Shown: piece by piece, positions 21,205 to 31,572 of the stretch | Layout: each line of letters begins with the position of its first letter | Numbering within the stretch: the first letter of the stretch is position 1 | Assembly (NCBI GenBank): GCA_039105265.1 | Contig: JAPFFF010000012.1 | Location: forward strand, 3,906,001-3,970,000 | Source of the DNA: Tritrichomonas musculus | Lineage: Eukaryota > Parabasalia > Tritrichomonadida > Tritrichomonadidae | Length of the DNA stretch: 64,000 nucleotides | Direction: 5' to 3' | Notes under the pieces: model-generated | Told to the model about the DNA's origin: nothing | Database searches by the model: none | Seen by the model: only the letters and a program-made list of their open reading frames with translations | Program-made: the position numbers and the translations under genes

Positions 21205-24200
21205 ATGCTTTCTATCTTTCTTTTATTAAGCTTTTCATTTAGCAAAGAGAGTTACGAACGATCCTTATTTGGAGCTCCAGGAACAGATGAAGTTCATAAT
21301 GAATTTGTTGATGGCTTTGAAGTCCTTCAACGAGGATTAACACATCCCAAACTCAATCATGTTAAAAACGGCAAATATTCATCAAGTCCAATCGATGAGA
21401 ATGACTATCCATGGCCAGGACACAACTATGGTCCATCTTGCACTTCAGATTTATTAATGGAAGAATCAAACAACATAATTAACAAATACAAACGTATAAA
21501 TCTTACTGAAAATGAGGTACACTGGCATCCTGCCGCTGCAGCCCAATGGTATACGACACAAGATGAGCTAAATAAAGCCGATCGCGTTAAAATCAAGTTT
21601 ACATTCAGACAAGAACATGAACACGTTTTACCGGCTTTTATACCTCCAGGAGAACTTGTAACCGTCGAAATACCTGAAATTGTAGCCCAAAAAAATGAAC
21701 TCGGATTCACTTTTAACGTACAAACACGTGATTCAGGTGGAATGCTCAGTAACAGGCTCCCCAAAATGATTATCAGGGATATTCGATTACGAAATAAAGT
21801 CAACAAGATTGCAATTCCTTATGGTGGTACAATGCAGTTCCATTACGGTGGCAGTGATCCAGTTGAAATAATTGTATCAGGTGTCATTTTACAACCCTAT
21901 TTTATATATGGTCAACATAGTGACGAAGAATGGGAAAATGACTTATCAAAACGACCAGGTCCTTATGCATTTTTAGACACAGGAAATCTAGTTCATATAG
22001 TACCATCTCAGTTTGTAAGAGATACTTATAGAATGAACGATTGCATGCATTTTTGGAGAAGTGCCATTCAAATTTCACAAACAACAGCAAAAGATTGTGA
22101 TGAATATAACAACCCTAGATATGGACGAATCGTTCATCCTTGCATTCTTAAATATGATACATGGGTTCCAGCAGGAGCAGCAGTTGCTTTTGTTGGCGGA
22201 AACTTTTGTCATTTTCCTTGTGATTGGATTAGTAGCACCGTTAATTATAATAGTGCATCAGACAATCCATGGGGAACTGTTCATGAAATCGATCATCATC
22301 ATCAAAGAAACTGGGCATTAACACAAGAGAGTGGAGAAATGTCAAATAATGCAGTTAATCTTGTAATTTATGCAAAACAAAATCTTTGTTCTGGTTCTCG
22401 TCTTACTAGCGGTTGGGCGAAATACTCTTATGCATCTTTCGAATTGAACGATGTAGAGAGCTATGGATTACAAAGATACTCGACACTTCTTCATTTCTTT
22501 GGAGTTGACAAGTTTAAAGAGTTCGTAAAAGCTGATCAAGAAAACCTTTGGTATCCTAGAAATGAATTTGGAAATCCTGGAAGTGAGATGCTTCGTGCTT
22601 CACGTGTTTTCAACAGAAACATGAGATATCATTGGAATTTCCATTTGACAACTGATGAAGTATTGAACAAAGAAGCTGGTGACACTTTTGCTGAACTTAA
22701 TAAATTAAATCTGAAACCATTTCATCCAGTGACTACTGTTTATGCAGTTGGTAACATTGTTGATGGGAAAGCGTTCATTACAGCAAGACCATATCGAATT
22801 GAAACCTATGAACAAACAATTGATTTTGTTTCAACAATGGTTCAAAGAGCTGATAAAGAAAAATTCGGTGATTTCGAATTCCATAGTTGTTCATTTGAAA
22901 AAGGCAGAGAATCAGCTTGGAAAGAAACATCAAAAGGAGTGTATAGATTAACGCCTAAAGAAAACATGCTTGAAGTTGAAGAAGTTAATGTTAGTTATCT
23001 TGATAAAACGACAAATGAAATTCATGTTGTTATTTGTCAATTTACAACATTTTACTCTTCAAACTCAGTAGCAATACTCACACGATATGGAGGCATTCCA
23101 AACACTGAAGATGATTTATTCAAATCATATCGATACATCACACAAAATCTAAATGAAAACACAAGTGCTTTCATTATTGATACTGGTTATAAGAAAACAG
23201 ATGGAATTGCACAAGGTGATTATTCAAATGCTGACGTTAATACATGGATTTCTATTCTTGAAGGAAAATTAACTCCACCAGAAACAGCTGATTACATTTT
23301 CTCATGTACAGGTGAAAGTCAAGTTGCTTTTTATTTGTCAGAAGAACCACTTCATGGTGATCCAGATCTTGATGAAGATAAACTGACTAATTTCCAACCA
23401 TCAACGGTTCTTAACTATGATTCAGGTAACCATTCTGCAACACTACATTTAATTAAAGGAAAAATGTACTATTTCAGACACATTGTCTTTCCTAGTAAAA
23501 CGGGAAATAGAAGAGGAAGAGGTTGGATTGGATTCAAAGTTGCAGATTCAACGAATGGATTCGTTAATGTTCCTCAATCATGGTTCAAATTCAGCGATAA
23601 AGAACTCACTGAAGAAGAACGCTTTAATAATCAATTTGTTCCAGATTTTGAGAGAATTTACTTGATGGACAAATGGAATGGTCCAACTTTCCAGAAGAAC
23701 AAACAAACCAATTGGGATGTTTATAAAGTTCCAAAAGGTGATTGTTATATCAATTCAAACTCAGGTGAAGGAACTGCAACTAAAGAAAAAACACCAACAG
23801 ATGTTTTGACCGATTCTGATGCAACAACTGAATATCGTGTAAAATGGTGGCCAGAAAACGTAGCTCTAGCATTCCCTCATATTTTCGAAATCGACATGGG
23901 ATCAACTAATTCATTTAGCTCAATTCGAATTGGAAAAACAGGAAATACTGGTTATTATCCAATGAAAAATTATCTCGAGATTTATCTCGCTCCAAGCAAT
24001 TACACAGTTCTTCCTCAATATGAAAATGAAACAGCAATTCCATATTCACCATCTGACTATTCGATCAACCACAATGAGTCACTCATTTGGTCCGGTATAT
24101 TCGACACTTCAACAATGGAAACCATTGAATTAGATAAAATTGTAAGTGGTCGCTACATGATGTTTAAGTTCATCAATAACAGCCTTAGATGGAAAGATGG

Positions 24201-24909
24201 ACATCCAGGACGAACTGATGTTTCAGCAATAGAAGTTGGTAATGTTATTCATGCTCAAAAAGTTTATCCAATGACAAACACGAAGTACATTCAAAAAGTC
24301 AATCAATGGGACGAAACACGAAGTGGAATTTATTACAATGGTAAAGGCTACACTGGTTATGGAAAGAAGAAATCAGTCCTCCAAATTAGAATTCCAAGCG
24401 GAAGTTCTGAATTCGGTATCATTGGTGATTATTACCCTTCAATGGGTACAGCGACCGTTAAAATGGACGGTAAAGAAGTTGGTCAAATTGGTGAAAGTTT
24501 GTTCACTAGTTATGATGAAAAAAGATTGTTAAGAGCTTCTCGTTCTTATCAAACTTTGCTGTTCTTCATGAATGGAATAGATCCAAAGAAAAGCCATATC
24601 TTCCAAATAGATGTGAAAACAAATTCGTTGACTTTCGCTGGATTCCTTTGTCAGAAAAAACTAGTCGATTGGTCAAATGATGATGGTTCTTATGAAGCAG
24701 AGTATGCTAAAGAAAGTTTGCCAAAATTCAAAAAAATAAATGGTTTAAGTGCTGGCGCTATCGCTGGAATCGTAATAGCTGTGATTGCAGTTTTGGCTGC
24801 AGTTGCAGTTGCAGTGTTCGTGATGTACAAGAAGGAACTTTTATGTTTCAATCACGATAATAATAATTCGCAAAATGAAAACACAAATGAGAATGTTTCA
24901 GATATATAA
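21205..24909 (+). CDS. M60-like (enhancin-type) surface metallopeptidase with PA14-like and F5/8C-like modules
   Basis: The product is 1234 residues. An ATG after an A-rich leader opens a signal peptide (MLSIFLLLSFSFS). The gluzincin motif HEIDH is at residues 360-364, with Glu at ~375 and ~378 as candidate third zinc ligands; this fits the HExxH-x(8-28)-E rule of family M60. A PA14-like module lies at about 650-780 (GKLTPPETADYIFSC ... YYFRHIVF), then an F5/8C-like beta-sandwich at about 860-1010. A membrane helix at about 1180-1205 (GAIAGIVIAVIAVLAAVAVAVF) is followed by a short cytosolic Asn-rich tail. It is thus a type I surface protein with its catalytic part outside. M60 enzymes cleave mucin-type glycoproteins, so host-mucus degradation is a reasonable inference for a mucosal parasite. 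Confidence 0.9.
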   Translation: MLSIFLLLSFSFSKESYERSLFGAPGTDEVHNEFVDGFEVLQRGLTHPKLNHVKNGKYSSSPIDENDYPWPGHNYGPSCTSDLLMEESNNIINKYKRINLTENEVHWHPAAAAQWYTTQDELNKADRVKIKFTFRQEHEHVLPAFIPPGELVTVEIPEIVAQKNELGFTFNVQTRDSGGMLSNRLPKMIIRDIRLRNKVNKIAIPYGGTMQFHYGGSDPVEIIVSGVILQPYFIYGQHSDEEWENDLSKRPGPYAFLDTGNLVHIVPSQFVRDTYRMNDCMHFWRSAIQISQTTAKDCDEYNNPRYGRIVHPCILKYDTWVPAGAAVAFVGGNFCHFPCDWISSTVNYNSASDNPWGTVHEIDHHHQRNWALTQESGEMSNNAVNLVIYAKQNLCSGSRLTSGWAKYSYASFELNDVESYGLQRYSTLLHFFGVDKFKEFVKADQENLWYPRNEFGNPGSEMLRASRVFNRNMRYHWNFHLTTDEVLNKEAGDTFAELNKLNLKPFHPVTTVYAVGNIVDGKAFITARPYRIETYEQTIDFVSTMVQRADKEKFGDFEFHSCSFEKGRESAWKETSKGVYRLTPKENMLEVEEVNVSYLDKTTNEIHVVICQFTTFYSSNSVAILTRYGGIPNTEDDLFKSYRYITQNLNENTSAFIIDTGYKKTDGIAQGDYSNADVNTWISILEGKLTPPETADYIFSCTGESQVAFYLSEEPLHGDPDLDEDKLTNFQPSTVLNYDSGNHSATLHLIKGKMYYFRHIVFPSKTGNRRGRGWIGFKVADSTNGFVNVPQSWFKFSDKELTEEERFNNQFVPDFERIYLMDKWNGPTFQKNKQTNWDVYKVPKGDCYINSNSGEGTATKEKTPTDVLTDSDATTEYRVKWWPENVALAFPHIFEIDMGSTNSFSSIRIGKTGNTGYYPMKNYLEIYLAPSNYTVLPQYENETAIPYSPSDYSINHNESLIWSGIFDTSTMETIELDKIVSGRYMMFKFINNSLRWKDGHPGRTDVSAIEVGNVIHAQKVYPMTNTKYIQKVNQWDETRSGIYYNGKGYTGYGKKKSVLQIRIPSGSSEFGIIGDYYPSMGTATVKMDGKEVGQIGESLFTSYDEKRLLRASRSYQTLLFFMNGIDPKKSHIFQIDVKTNSLTFAGFLCQKKLVDWSNDDGSYEAEYAKESLPKFKKINGLSAGAIAGIVIAVIAVLAAVAVAVFVMYKKELLCFNHDNNNSQNENTNENVSDI

Positions 24910-25332
24910 AATTTTATATTTGGGCATTCTTAATAATAAAAAAGTTTTTTTCTTTGAGTTTTTTTTTTTTTTTTTTTTTTTTTTGTTTATTGTGAATATA
25001 TCCACTAGCGCAATTAATTGGAGTATTCCCTTTGGCTTAATGTGTGTATATATAGTTTTGTTTATTTATATTTGAAGGGAACACTCCATTTTTCTCAAAA
25101 TTGAATCTTAATTCAATTTTTTGAATTGGCATACAATTTTTTATTAAGAAGAATTTATAACAAATTCATTAAACAATATTGATCTTCCTAGTAGAATAAA
25201 TTTTATTTCACAAGTTTTACTGATTAGATAATAATCACTTCAAAATAATAATTTATAATTGTCTAGCACTTGAATTCAAGAAGATGAATCTCTTTCCAGT
25301 TAGGAATGTTGTTTTCAAGTTTTCAAATGAAG
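24910..25332. other. Spacer with T-tract and hairpin
   Basis: This holds the 3' end of the M60 gene, a pure T-tract at about 24959-24984 and the hairpin at 25018-25088. No gene is supported. Confidence 0.5.
25018..25088. repeat. Inverted repeat (short hairpin element)
   Basis: TGGAGTATTCCCT at 25018 pairs with AGGGAACACTCCA ending at 25088, with one mismatch across 13 bp and a loop of about 45 bp. It may be a MITE remnant or a transcript-end structure for the M60-like gene just upstream. Confidence 0.5.
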
Positions 25333-26177
25333 CTATTGATGATTGGTGAAGTTTCCATGAAAAAGGATGACTTCTTGTATTGTTTTTCCAGGAAAATTTT
25401 CATTTGCAATTTGTTGCATATTTCTTTTGAATTCAAGGAAGGCATGATATGAAAATCCAAATTTTTCAACCAAGTTTTTGAATTCAGTTTCATCTGTTAT
25501 TTTTGACAATAACAAATTATTCAATGAAAACAATTATTATTAATCATAGTCATATTTTCAGATAATGAAACAGAAGACAATTTAATGCAATGATTAAATG
25601 CATCATTTCCGATTGATGTCACTGCATTAGGAATATCAATTGACATCGAATTATAACAATTATAAAAACAATTATTATATATAGTTATTAATGATTGTGA
25701 TAATGAAACATTCATTAAATCATAACAGCCATTGAAAGCATAATCACGAATTGAAACAACTTTATTTGGAATTATAATTGATTGTAATTTATAGCAAAAC
25801 TGAAATGCACCACTATATATATAAGTAACATCGTCAAGAATGATTGCACTTAATAAAATCTAGCAACTACTACGAAAGTTTGATTCAATAGATGTAATTT
25901 TTTTAGGAAAAATAATTGATGTCAATTTACTACAATAAGAAAATTCTGACGATCCGATAGAAGTTATCGATTCAGGAAGAAAAATCGATTCCATTATGCA
26001 ATATTTAAATGAACTGGATCCAATTGATGTAACTCCATAAGGAATTGAAATATTTGCAAGTTTAGTACATTTTACAAAAGCATCAAATAATATTGTAACA
26101 ACACTATTAAGAAGTATTACTGAAGTTAAAGAACTACAATAACCAAAAGCATCATATGTTATAGTGTGAATATTCAT
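25333..26177 (-). pseudogene. Broken BspA-like leucine-rich-repeat gene
   Basis: The minus-strand translation shows LRR_5/BspA repeats: YDAFGYCSSLTSVIL, SSFKYCIMESIFLPESITSIG, SEFSYCSKLTSIIFPKKITSIE. After an in-frame stop near 25860 come GAFQFCYKLQSIIIPNKVVSI and NDAFNHCIKLSSVSL. The frame changes near 25525, and a C-terminal tail (FGFSYHAFLEFKRNMQQIA ... FHGN) follows to 25333. Each repeat is about 23 residues. One stop and one frame change break it. No signal peptide is seen at the 5' end, so it may be the remnant of a cytosolic or 5'-truncated copy. Confidence 0.75.
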
Positions 26178-26521
26178 TTTATGAACTTGAATAAAATTTG
26201 CAAGAATGATAAAGATTTATTGAAAATATTCATTGGGCAAAATAAATATTGACCAAATAAAGAATTATGTTTACCAAATAAAACATTATCATTCATAGAA
26301 AAAGTAAAACAACAAAATGAAAATATGATGTGGGTTGAATTACAGTTAAAAATAGCATATTATATATGCATCATAATAGATTTTTATTAAATACGCTAAG
26401 AAGTTTATCCAAGCTACTGTAAAGAGCCATTAAATATGATAAATTAATTAAGTCTAAATGAGTAATAATCTGGTTTCAATGATCAACACTTTTTTTTTTT
26501 AATCTGAGTGATAATAAGATA
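26178..26521. other. Spacer between the BspA pseudogene and the transporter
   Basis: AT-rich sequence that may include decayed 5' sequence of the BspA pseudogene. CCAAATAAA words occur near 26250-26285. Nothing else was recognised. Confidence 0.4.
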
Positions 26522-27769
26522 TTATATTAACACTTGATCTAACAACTTTGAGCTGTTTGCATTATCCATATCGGCTTGAGTATCTTCGATACCACTTTGA
26601 TTTGAAAACACAAATATGCCGAATATAAAGCCGAATACCATTATCACAGCAAAAATGGAAAAAGACCAAGATAAACCTATAGCAGATGCCATAACATCCC
26701 ATAAAAAGAAAAGAACAGATCCGAAAAGCCAGTTGGTAGCAGTTATAAATGAAGTAGCAGATGATCTAACTGATTCATTGAATAATTCTGGAAGCACAAA
26801 CCATGGAATTGGAGCCACTCCAATTGAGAACAATAGATTATCCAGAATTAAGCAAATAATTGGAATAATTGGGCTCCAATTCCATTTAGCATTGCAGGCA
26901 CAAAGAGCCAATACAACTGCTTGACCCAATGAAGAAATATACCAAACGAGTTTCCTTCCACATAATCCAATTATTACTGAAATAAGTAAAACAGAAGCAG
27001 ACCCAATCAAACCGACAATTACAGAAGCAGCAGATGATTTAATATCAATTCTGCTTTTGCTGAAAATGTCATTTAAATTAGCAAGAAACGCATTTGTTCC
27101 TGCAAATTGCTGGAAGAACATAAATGCAGCAGAAATCAAAATTTGTTTTATATATATTTGCTGAAAAACTGATTCTTTAACAGTATTTTCATTGGATTTT
27201 TGTACTGAATCAATTTTGGATTCTGGAACAAGCCAAATAAGTATTGATAAGAGGCCTGCTGGAATGGAACTTAATAGTGTAATCTTTCTCCATTTAAGCC
27301 ATATTCCCATAATATAACATAATAAAATACCAATAGATATTCCAAATTGATGAAGCGCTCTGTAGGCTCCAATTACATCATTAGGAGATAATTCGATAAT
27401 GTACATTGGAATAATTGTCGAGAAAGAACCAACGGCAAAACCAAGAAAGAAACGTGTAATAAGTGCAAGATAATAAAAATTCGATTTGGTATATGACATT
27501 GCAACCCAGGATAAAAACATGAATAGAGATGTAATAAAAATTGATTTATTTCTTCCAAGCTTGTCAATAAAAATACTAATAAAAGGACCACCAAAAATGC
27601 ATGCAAGCGGAGCTAGAAAATTAAACAATGTTCCAATTATATCTGAATATTCTAGAGAATCTGTCATTGATATTTTACAAGGGCTCCAATATGCCATTGT
27701 TAGTCCCCAAGATATTGAACCAAGAAGTAGAATTGAAACATAAATAAGTTCTTTGCGAAAAAAATCCAT
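26522..27769 (-). CDS. Major facilitator superfamily sugar transporter
   Basis: The product is 415 residues with about twelve hydrophobic segments. Family motifs are visible: DKLGRNKSI in the loop between helices 2 and 3, RFFLGFAVG, PMYIIELSP after helix 4, VPESKID before the central loop, FFQQFAGTN in helix 7, PWFVLPELF in helix 10, and RSSATS. These match the sugar-porter (GLUT/HXT-like) branch, so facilitated uptake of glucose or a related hexose at the plasma membrane is likely. The length is slightly short for the family because both termini and the central loop are compact. The ATG at 27769 places helix 1 close to the N-terminus. It lies alone, with no operon-like partner. Confidence 0.9.
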   Translation of the reverse strand: MDFFRKELIYVSILLLGSISWGLTMAYWSPCKISMTDSLEYSDIIGTLFNFLAPLACIFGGPFISIFIDKLGRNKSIFITSLFMFLSWVAMSYTKSNFYYLALITRFFLGFAVGSFSTIIPMYIIELSPNDVIGAYRALHQFGISIGILLCYIMGIWLKWRKITLLSSIPAGLLSILIWLVPESKIDSVQKSNENTVKESVFQQIYIKQILISAAFMFFQQFAGTNAFLANLNDIFSKSRIDIKSSAASVIVGLIGSASVLLISVIIGLCGRKLVWYISSLGQAVVLALCACNAKWNWSPIIPIICLILDNLLFSIGVAPIPWFVLPELFNESVRSSATSFITATNWLFGSVLFFLWDVMASAIGLSWSFSIFAVIMVFGFIFGIFVFSNQSGIEDTQADMDNANSSKLLDQVLI

Positions 27770-28331
27770 GTTTTATCTAATGATTATTGAATTTATAAGA
27801 TAAAAATAATTTCTTTGAATTTTTCAATTGTTAAATTGAATAGTTATTTACCATAAAAAAGCCCACTGAAAATTATCATGAATAAAATTAAAATCTTTAA
27901 GAATAAATGTGAAAAATAGTTATTTTTTATTTACGTTTATTTTAATAAAATTATTATTTCTTCACAAAATTTTGTGAAATATCTCAAAATTTACCATCAT
28001 AAACAAGCTCAGAATTGTTTATAAAAATTTACATCATTTGAAGAATGTTAAATGAAATAAGTATATCTTTTAAATAACCAATATCACGTAAAATAAATAC
28101 CATTTCATATCTTGATATATTTTTAAATCAGTTCATCGAAGTAATTTGGGTTCATCTGGCAGATTTTTGAAGCAATTCAATTTTTAAACTTTTTCATAAT
28201 ATTAAATCACACTCCCTTAATTTTGTTCAACACCATTCCCTTTGTTGTTCATGATTCAAATGTTAAAAACTACTTTGTAATGACCTATGTCTCCTGCATT
28301 GTTAATATTCAGATTAAAGATAATATGCATT
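27770..28331. other. Intergenic spacer
   Basis: This lies between the start of the transporter and the end of the GTPase gene, both on the minus strand. It is AT-rich with no recognised gene or repeat. Confidence 0.5.
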
Positions 28332-28937
28332 TTAGCTGAAAGAAGAAAGTGAATACTCATCGCTATCATCATCAAATTCCATGTGAAATGATTGTTCAAA
28401 ATCTATTTGTGCTGGTTGAGAATTTTCTTTGTTTTGAATTATAATCATCAAGGTATCTTGAATGATTTTTGTTACTTGAATTTGATCTAAACTTGAAGCT
28501 TCATAATATTTTATGTTCATTCCATGAGCAAATTGAGAAGCTTCCTCGGTAGAAACCTTCCGACCATCTAGATCGCATTTTAAACCGACAATTATAATTG
28601 TTTCATTTTCATATTCTGTTCTAATGTCATCAATCCATTGTTTGGCTTTAATAAATGTGTCTTTGCGAGTGACATCGAAGCAAACTAAAAAAGCATCTGA
28701 ATTTCTAAAATACAATTTGGTGATTGAGTAGAATTTTTCCATACTGCATGTATCCCACACCATGGCCTTTATAAGTTTGTTATTTATATTAAATAGTTTA
28801 AATCCAAAATCTACTCCAATTGTGATCCTATCTTCAAAATGCTCATTTGTAAGAGTCTTTAAAAATCGCGTTTTCCCGACATAATATTCTCCAACTAATA
28901 TTATTTTAAAAGAATGATCAGGCTGGTTATTTGTCAT
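28332..28937 (-). CDS. Divergent Rab-like small GTPase
   Basis: The product is 201 residues. Rab features are the P-loop GEYYVGKT (residues 16-23), switch I with TIGVDF (Thr39), and the hydrophobic strand AMVWDT. Switch II, however, reads WDTCSMEKF where Rabs have WDTAGQEKF, so the catalytic Gln and the preceding AG are missing. The base-recognition NKxD is LKCD (GLKCDLDG), and the SAK box is weak (EASS). The acidic tail ends SLSSFS with no cysteine, so it cannot be prenylated in the usual way. It may be a GTP-locked or nucleotide-independent Rab relative, soluble or held by a partner. Trichomonads have very large Rab families, so an expanded, divergent member is plausible. Confidence 0.85.
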   Translation of the reverse strand: MTNNQPDHSFKIILVGEYYVGKTRFLKTLTNEHFEDRITIGVDFGFKLFNINNKLIKAMVWDTCSMEKFYSITKLYFRNSDAFLVCFDVTRKDTFIKAKQWIDDIRTEYENETIIIVGLKCDLDGRKVSTEEASQFAHGMNIKYYEASSLDQIQVTKIIQDTLMIIIQNKENSQPAQIDFEQSFHMEFDDDSDEYSLSSFS

Positions 28938-30087
28938 TTTAAAAAAGTGAATTGATTCTAAATTAAAAATTTAAAATTTTCAAAATTTCATTTTCAACTT
29001 TTTTAATGAAAAACTGAGGCATCAAAATTTTTTTGGTGAAATTCTTATGCTACTACATTAATTAAAAGTTTACTTTTTTTATTTGTATTTCCACATTTTT
29101 ATCTTAATATTTTTAAATAACTTCAATGGACTCTTTATCTTTGGCAATAATACAATGAAATTAATGGAAAAAGAACATGTATTAAGATAACTCTAGATTA
29201 AATGATGTTTTTTCAAAAGAGATTCACTTTTTCCATTAATCGATGGAAAATCAAATTGTTCCTCAAAAAATTATTAGAATAATTTATTTTTTTATCATTT
29301 CCCAAATCGAATAATATTTGATAATAAAGAAAATTAATAATGTTGACGAAAGATTACAATGTAATCATTACATATGATTTATTCAAATTAAAATCAGAAA
29401 AAGATTTTTTTCGCAAGTTATTTTATTTTTCAAATGAATGTATTCGATTACAACTTTTTCTGAGACTCCTCTTTCTTGAAATATGGTGTGTTTTTATCAG
29501 ATTAATAACAAATAGAATGATTATCGATCCTTAAAAATCCTATCAAAAAAACCTCGGGTAATTTGACAATGTAAAATCTGATTTTTTTTTTTTTTTTTTT
29601 GAATTAAATCGCTACAACTTAACTATTTAATTCAACTTTACTGGTAGTAAAGCAGAAAATGAGATTTTACATTGAACAATGACCAAATCTTATTTTTTAA
29701 AATTAGTTGTAAATAGTAACGACCAAATATCAGACCGTTAAATCGATACAATTTTTCAGGATCGATAAACATCCCTTGTTTTAAGGTAATTTAAACTATT
29801 TTTATAAATTAAAATTGATTCTGGTTTAGATTATAAATGTGAATGCTTTAAGGTTTTCTATTAATTCCACTTTTGAGATGAAAATTTTTAACTTTTGAGT
29901 TATTTTTTCAGAAAATAAAAAAAATTATTCAAAAAAATTGAGATATTTTGATAGGTTCAAGTTTTTGATAGCTTATGCGTCGCACTGAATCATTCAAAAA
30001 ATGAAATTATTGAAATTTAAAAAAGTACCATTGAAAAATATAGCCTTTATTTGGCCTTAACGATTATCTCAAATATAAAAATCTAAC
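28938..30087. other. Intergenic region with T-tract and inverted repeat
   Basis: This separates divergently transcribed genes (GTPase on minus, repeat protein on plus) and should contain both promoters. A T-tract near 29582-29600 lies inside the inverted repeat at 29567-29674. A 64-codon frame at 29340 is not supported as a gene. Confidence 0.5.
29567..29674. repeat. Short inverted repeat enclosing a T-tract
   Basis: CAATGTAAAATCT at 29567-29579 and AGATTTTACATTG at 29662-29674 are perfect reverse complements of 13 bp, with a T-tract and about 60 further bp between. This is another small MITE-like hairpin. Confidence 0.55.
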
Positions 30088-31572
30088 ATGTCGAATCAAA
30101 AATCTCCTGAAGCAAATAAGTGTGATGTTCATTTAAACCACGATTCAGATATTGCTGTCAGGAATATCAATATTGATTCACTAGCACAAGATGATAATAT
30201 CAAACATATAGAAGAAAGGATGCATCAAGATCAAGAAGAAAACAAAAGATTACCAAATAAAGCTGTGATTGGAGGTCATGAATTCACAAACATCAGAGTA
30301 AGAGACATGCCAATTGAAAGAAATGAAGAAGACGAAAACATGAAAGAAATAGAAGAAAGGATGCGTCTAGATCAAGAAGAGAACAGAAAACTACCAAACA
30401 AAGCAGTTATTGGTGGTCATCACTTCACAAATATCAGAGTTAGAGATATTCCAAATGAAAGAAAAGAAATAAACGACGACATGAAAGAAATAGAAGAAAG
30501 GATGCGCCTAGATCAAGAAGAGAACAGAAAACTACCAAGCAAAGCAGTTATTGGTGGTCATCACTTCACAAATATCAGAGTTAGAGATATTCCAAATGAA
30601 AGAAAAGAAATAAACGACGACATGAAAGAAATAGAAGAAAGGATGCGCCTAGATCAAGAAGAGAACAAAAAACTACCAAACAAAGCAGTTATTGGTGGTC
30701 ATGAATTCACAAATATCAGAGTTAGAGATGTTCCAAATGAAAGAAAAGAAATAAACGACGACATGAAAGAAATAGAAGAAAGGATGCGCCTAGATCAAGA
30801 AGAGAACAAAAAACTACCAAGCAAAGCAGTTATTGGTGGTCATGAATTCACAAACATCCGAGTTAGAGATATTCCAATTGAAAGAAATGAAGAAGACGAA
30901 AACATGAAGGAAATCGAAGAAAGGATGCGTCTTGATCAAGAAGAGAACAAAAAATGGCCCAGCAAAGCAGTTATTGGTGGTCATGAATTCACAAACATCC
31001 GAGTTCGCGAGGTTGCACTTGAACCACAATCAAGGCAAAGTGATTCCAAAAAAAGCACCACACCAACCAAGAGAGCCAAATATTGCTACGATAGAAGTGT
31101 TTTCTACCAGCCATTATATCATGAAACACCAACAAGAAAAAGAGTTTGTAAAACAAATAAGCCGATCAAATTAACGGTTACATTGAAAGACATCGGGATG
31201 GAAAACTTTGATATGCCGTTTCTGACTTCAAACAATTTGAAAGAAAATGAATTGCCGAAGTTATTCAGTGTTAAACAAAGCATGAATGATCATACTCTTG
31301 CTCGTGATGGTTCAAAAGAAAAGGAATTGCCTAAAATGGCCAATCACAATAATATATCAGTACAAGCACATATTCAAGAACCTAAACAAGTTTCTGCTAA
31401 CAAAAAATCTCCAAGAAAGAAAAAAGAGCATGTCAGTACTTACGACCCAAGCATATTTCGAACTCCTATTCGCTCTGAATTGCCCTCTCGACCTGTTAGA
31501 TATTTTAATTATCCAATCAAATTGAGAGTAACACTAAAAGATATAGGATTGGAAGGACTTGATTCTCCTTAA
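30088..31572 (+). CDS. Protein of six 47-residue repeats plus a duplicated C-terminal motif; function unknown
   Basis: The product is 494 residues from an ATG at 30088. Residues ~38-312 hold six tandem repeats of 47 residues. Each has a charged helical half (MKEIEERMRLDQEEN) and a conserved AVIGGHxFTNIRVRD half. The central copies are almost identical at DNA level, so recent expansion is likely. The C-terminal ~180 residues carry a different unit twice, at ~335-375 and ~450-494: Y-D-x-S-[VI]-F ... PIKL-x-VTLKDIG. Between them lies a basic, Lys-rich linker. There is no signal peptide or membrane helix. I do not recognise the family. Multivalent helical repeats with a basic tail suggest a cytoskeletal or nucleic-acid-associated scaffold, but this is a guess. 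Confidence 0.8.
   Translation: MSNQKSPEANKCDVHLNHDSDIAVRNINIDSLAQDDNIKHIEERMHQDQEENKRLPNKAVIGGHEFTNIRVRDMPIERNEEDENMKEIEERMRLDQEENRKLPNKAVIGGHHFTNIRVRDIPNERKEINDDMKEIEERMRLDQEENRKLPSKAVIGGHHFTNIRVRDIPNERKEINDDMKEIEERMRLDQEENKKLPNKAVIGGHEFTNIRVRDVPNERKEINDDMKEIEERMRLDQEENKKLPSKAVIGGHEFTNIRVRDIPIERNEEDENMKEIEERMRLDQEENKKWPSKAVIGGHEFTNIRVREVALEPQSRQSDSKKSTTPTKRAKYCYDRSVFYQPLYHETPTRKRVCKTNKPIKLTVTLKDIGMENFDMPFLTSNNLKENELPKLFSVKQSMNDHTLARDGSKEKELPKMANHNNISVQAHIQEPKQVSANKKSPRKKKEHVSTYDPSIFRTPIRSELPSRPVRYFNYPIKLRVTLKDIGLEGLDSP
30199..31023 (+). repeat. 141-bp coding tandem repeat, six copies
   Basis: Unit starts fall at about 30199, 30340, 30481, 30622, 30763 and 30904, exactly 141 bp apart. The middle units differ at only a few bases, the first is the most diverged, and the last leaves the consensus after NIRVRE. 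A period divisible by three keeps the frame. Confidence 0.9.
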
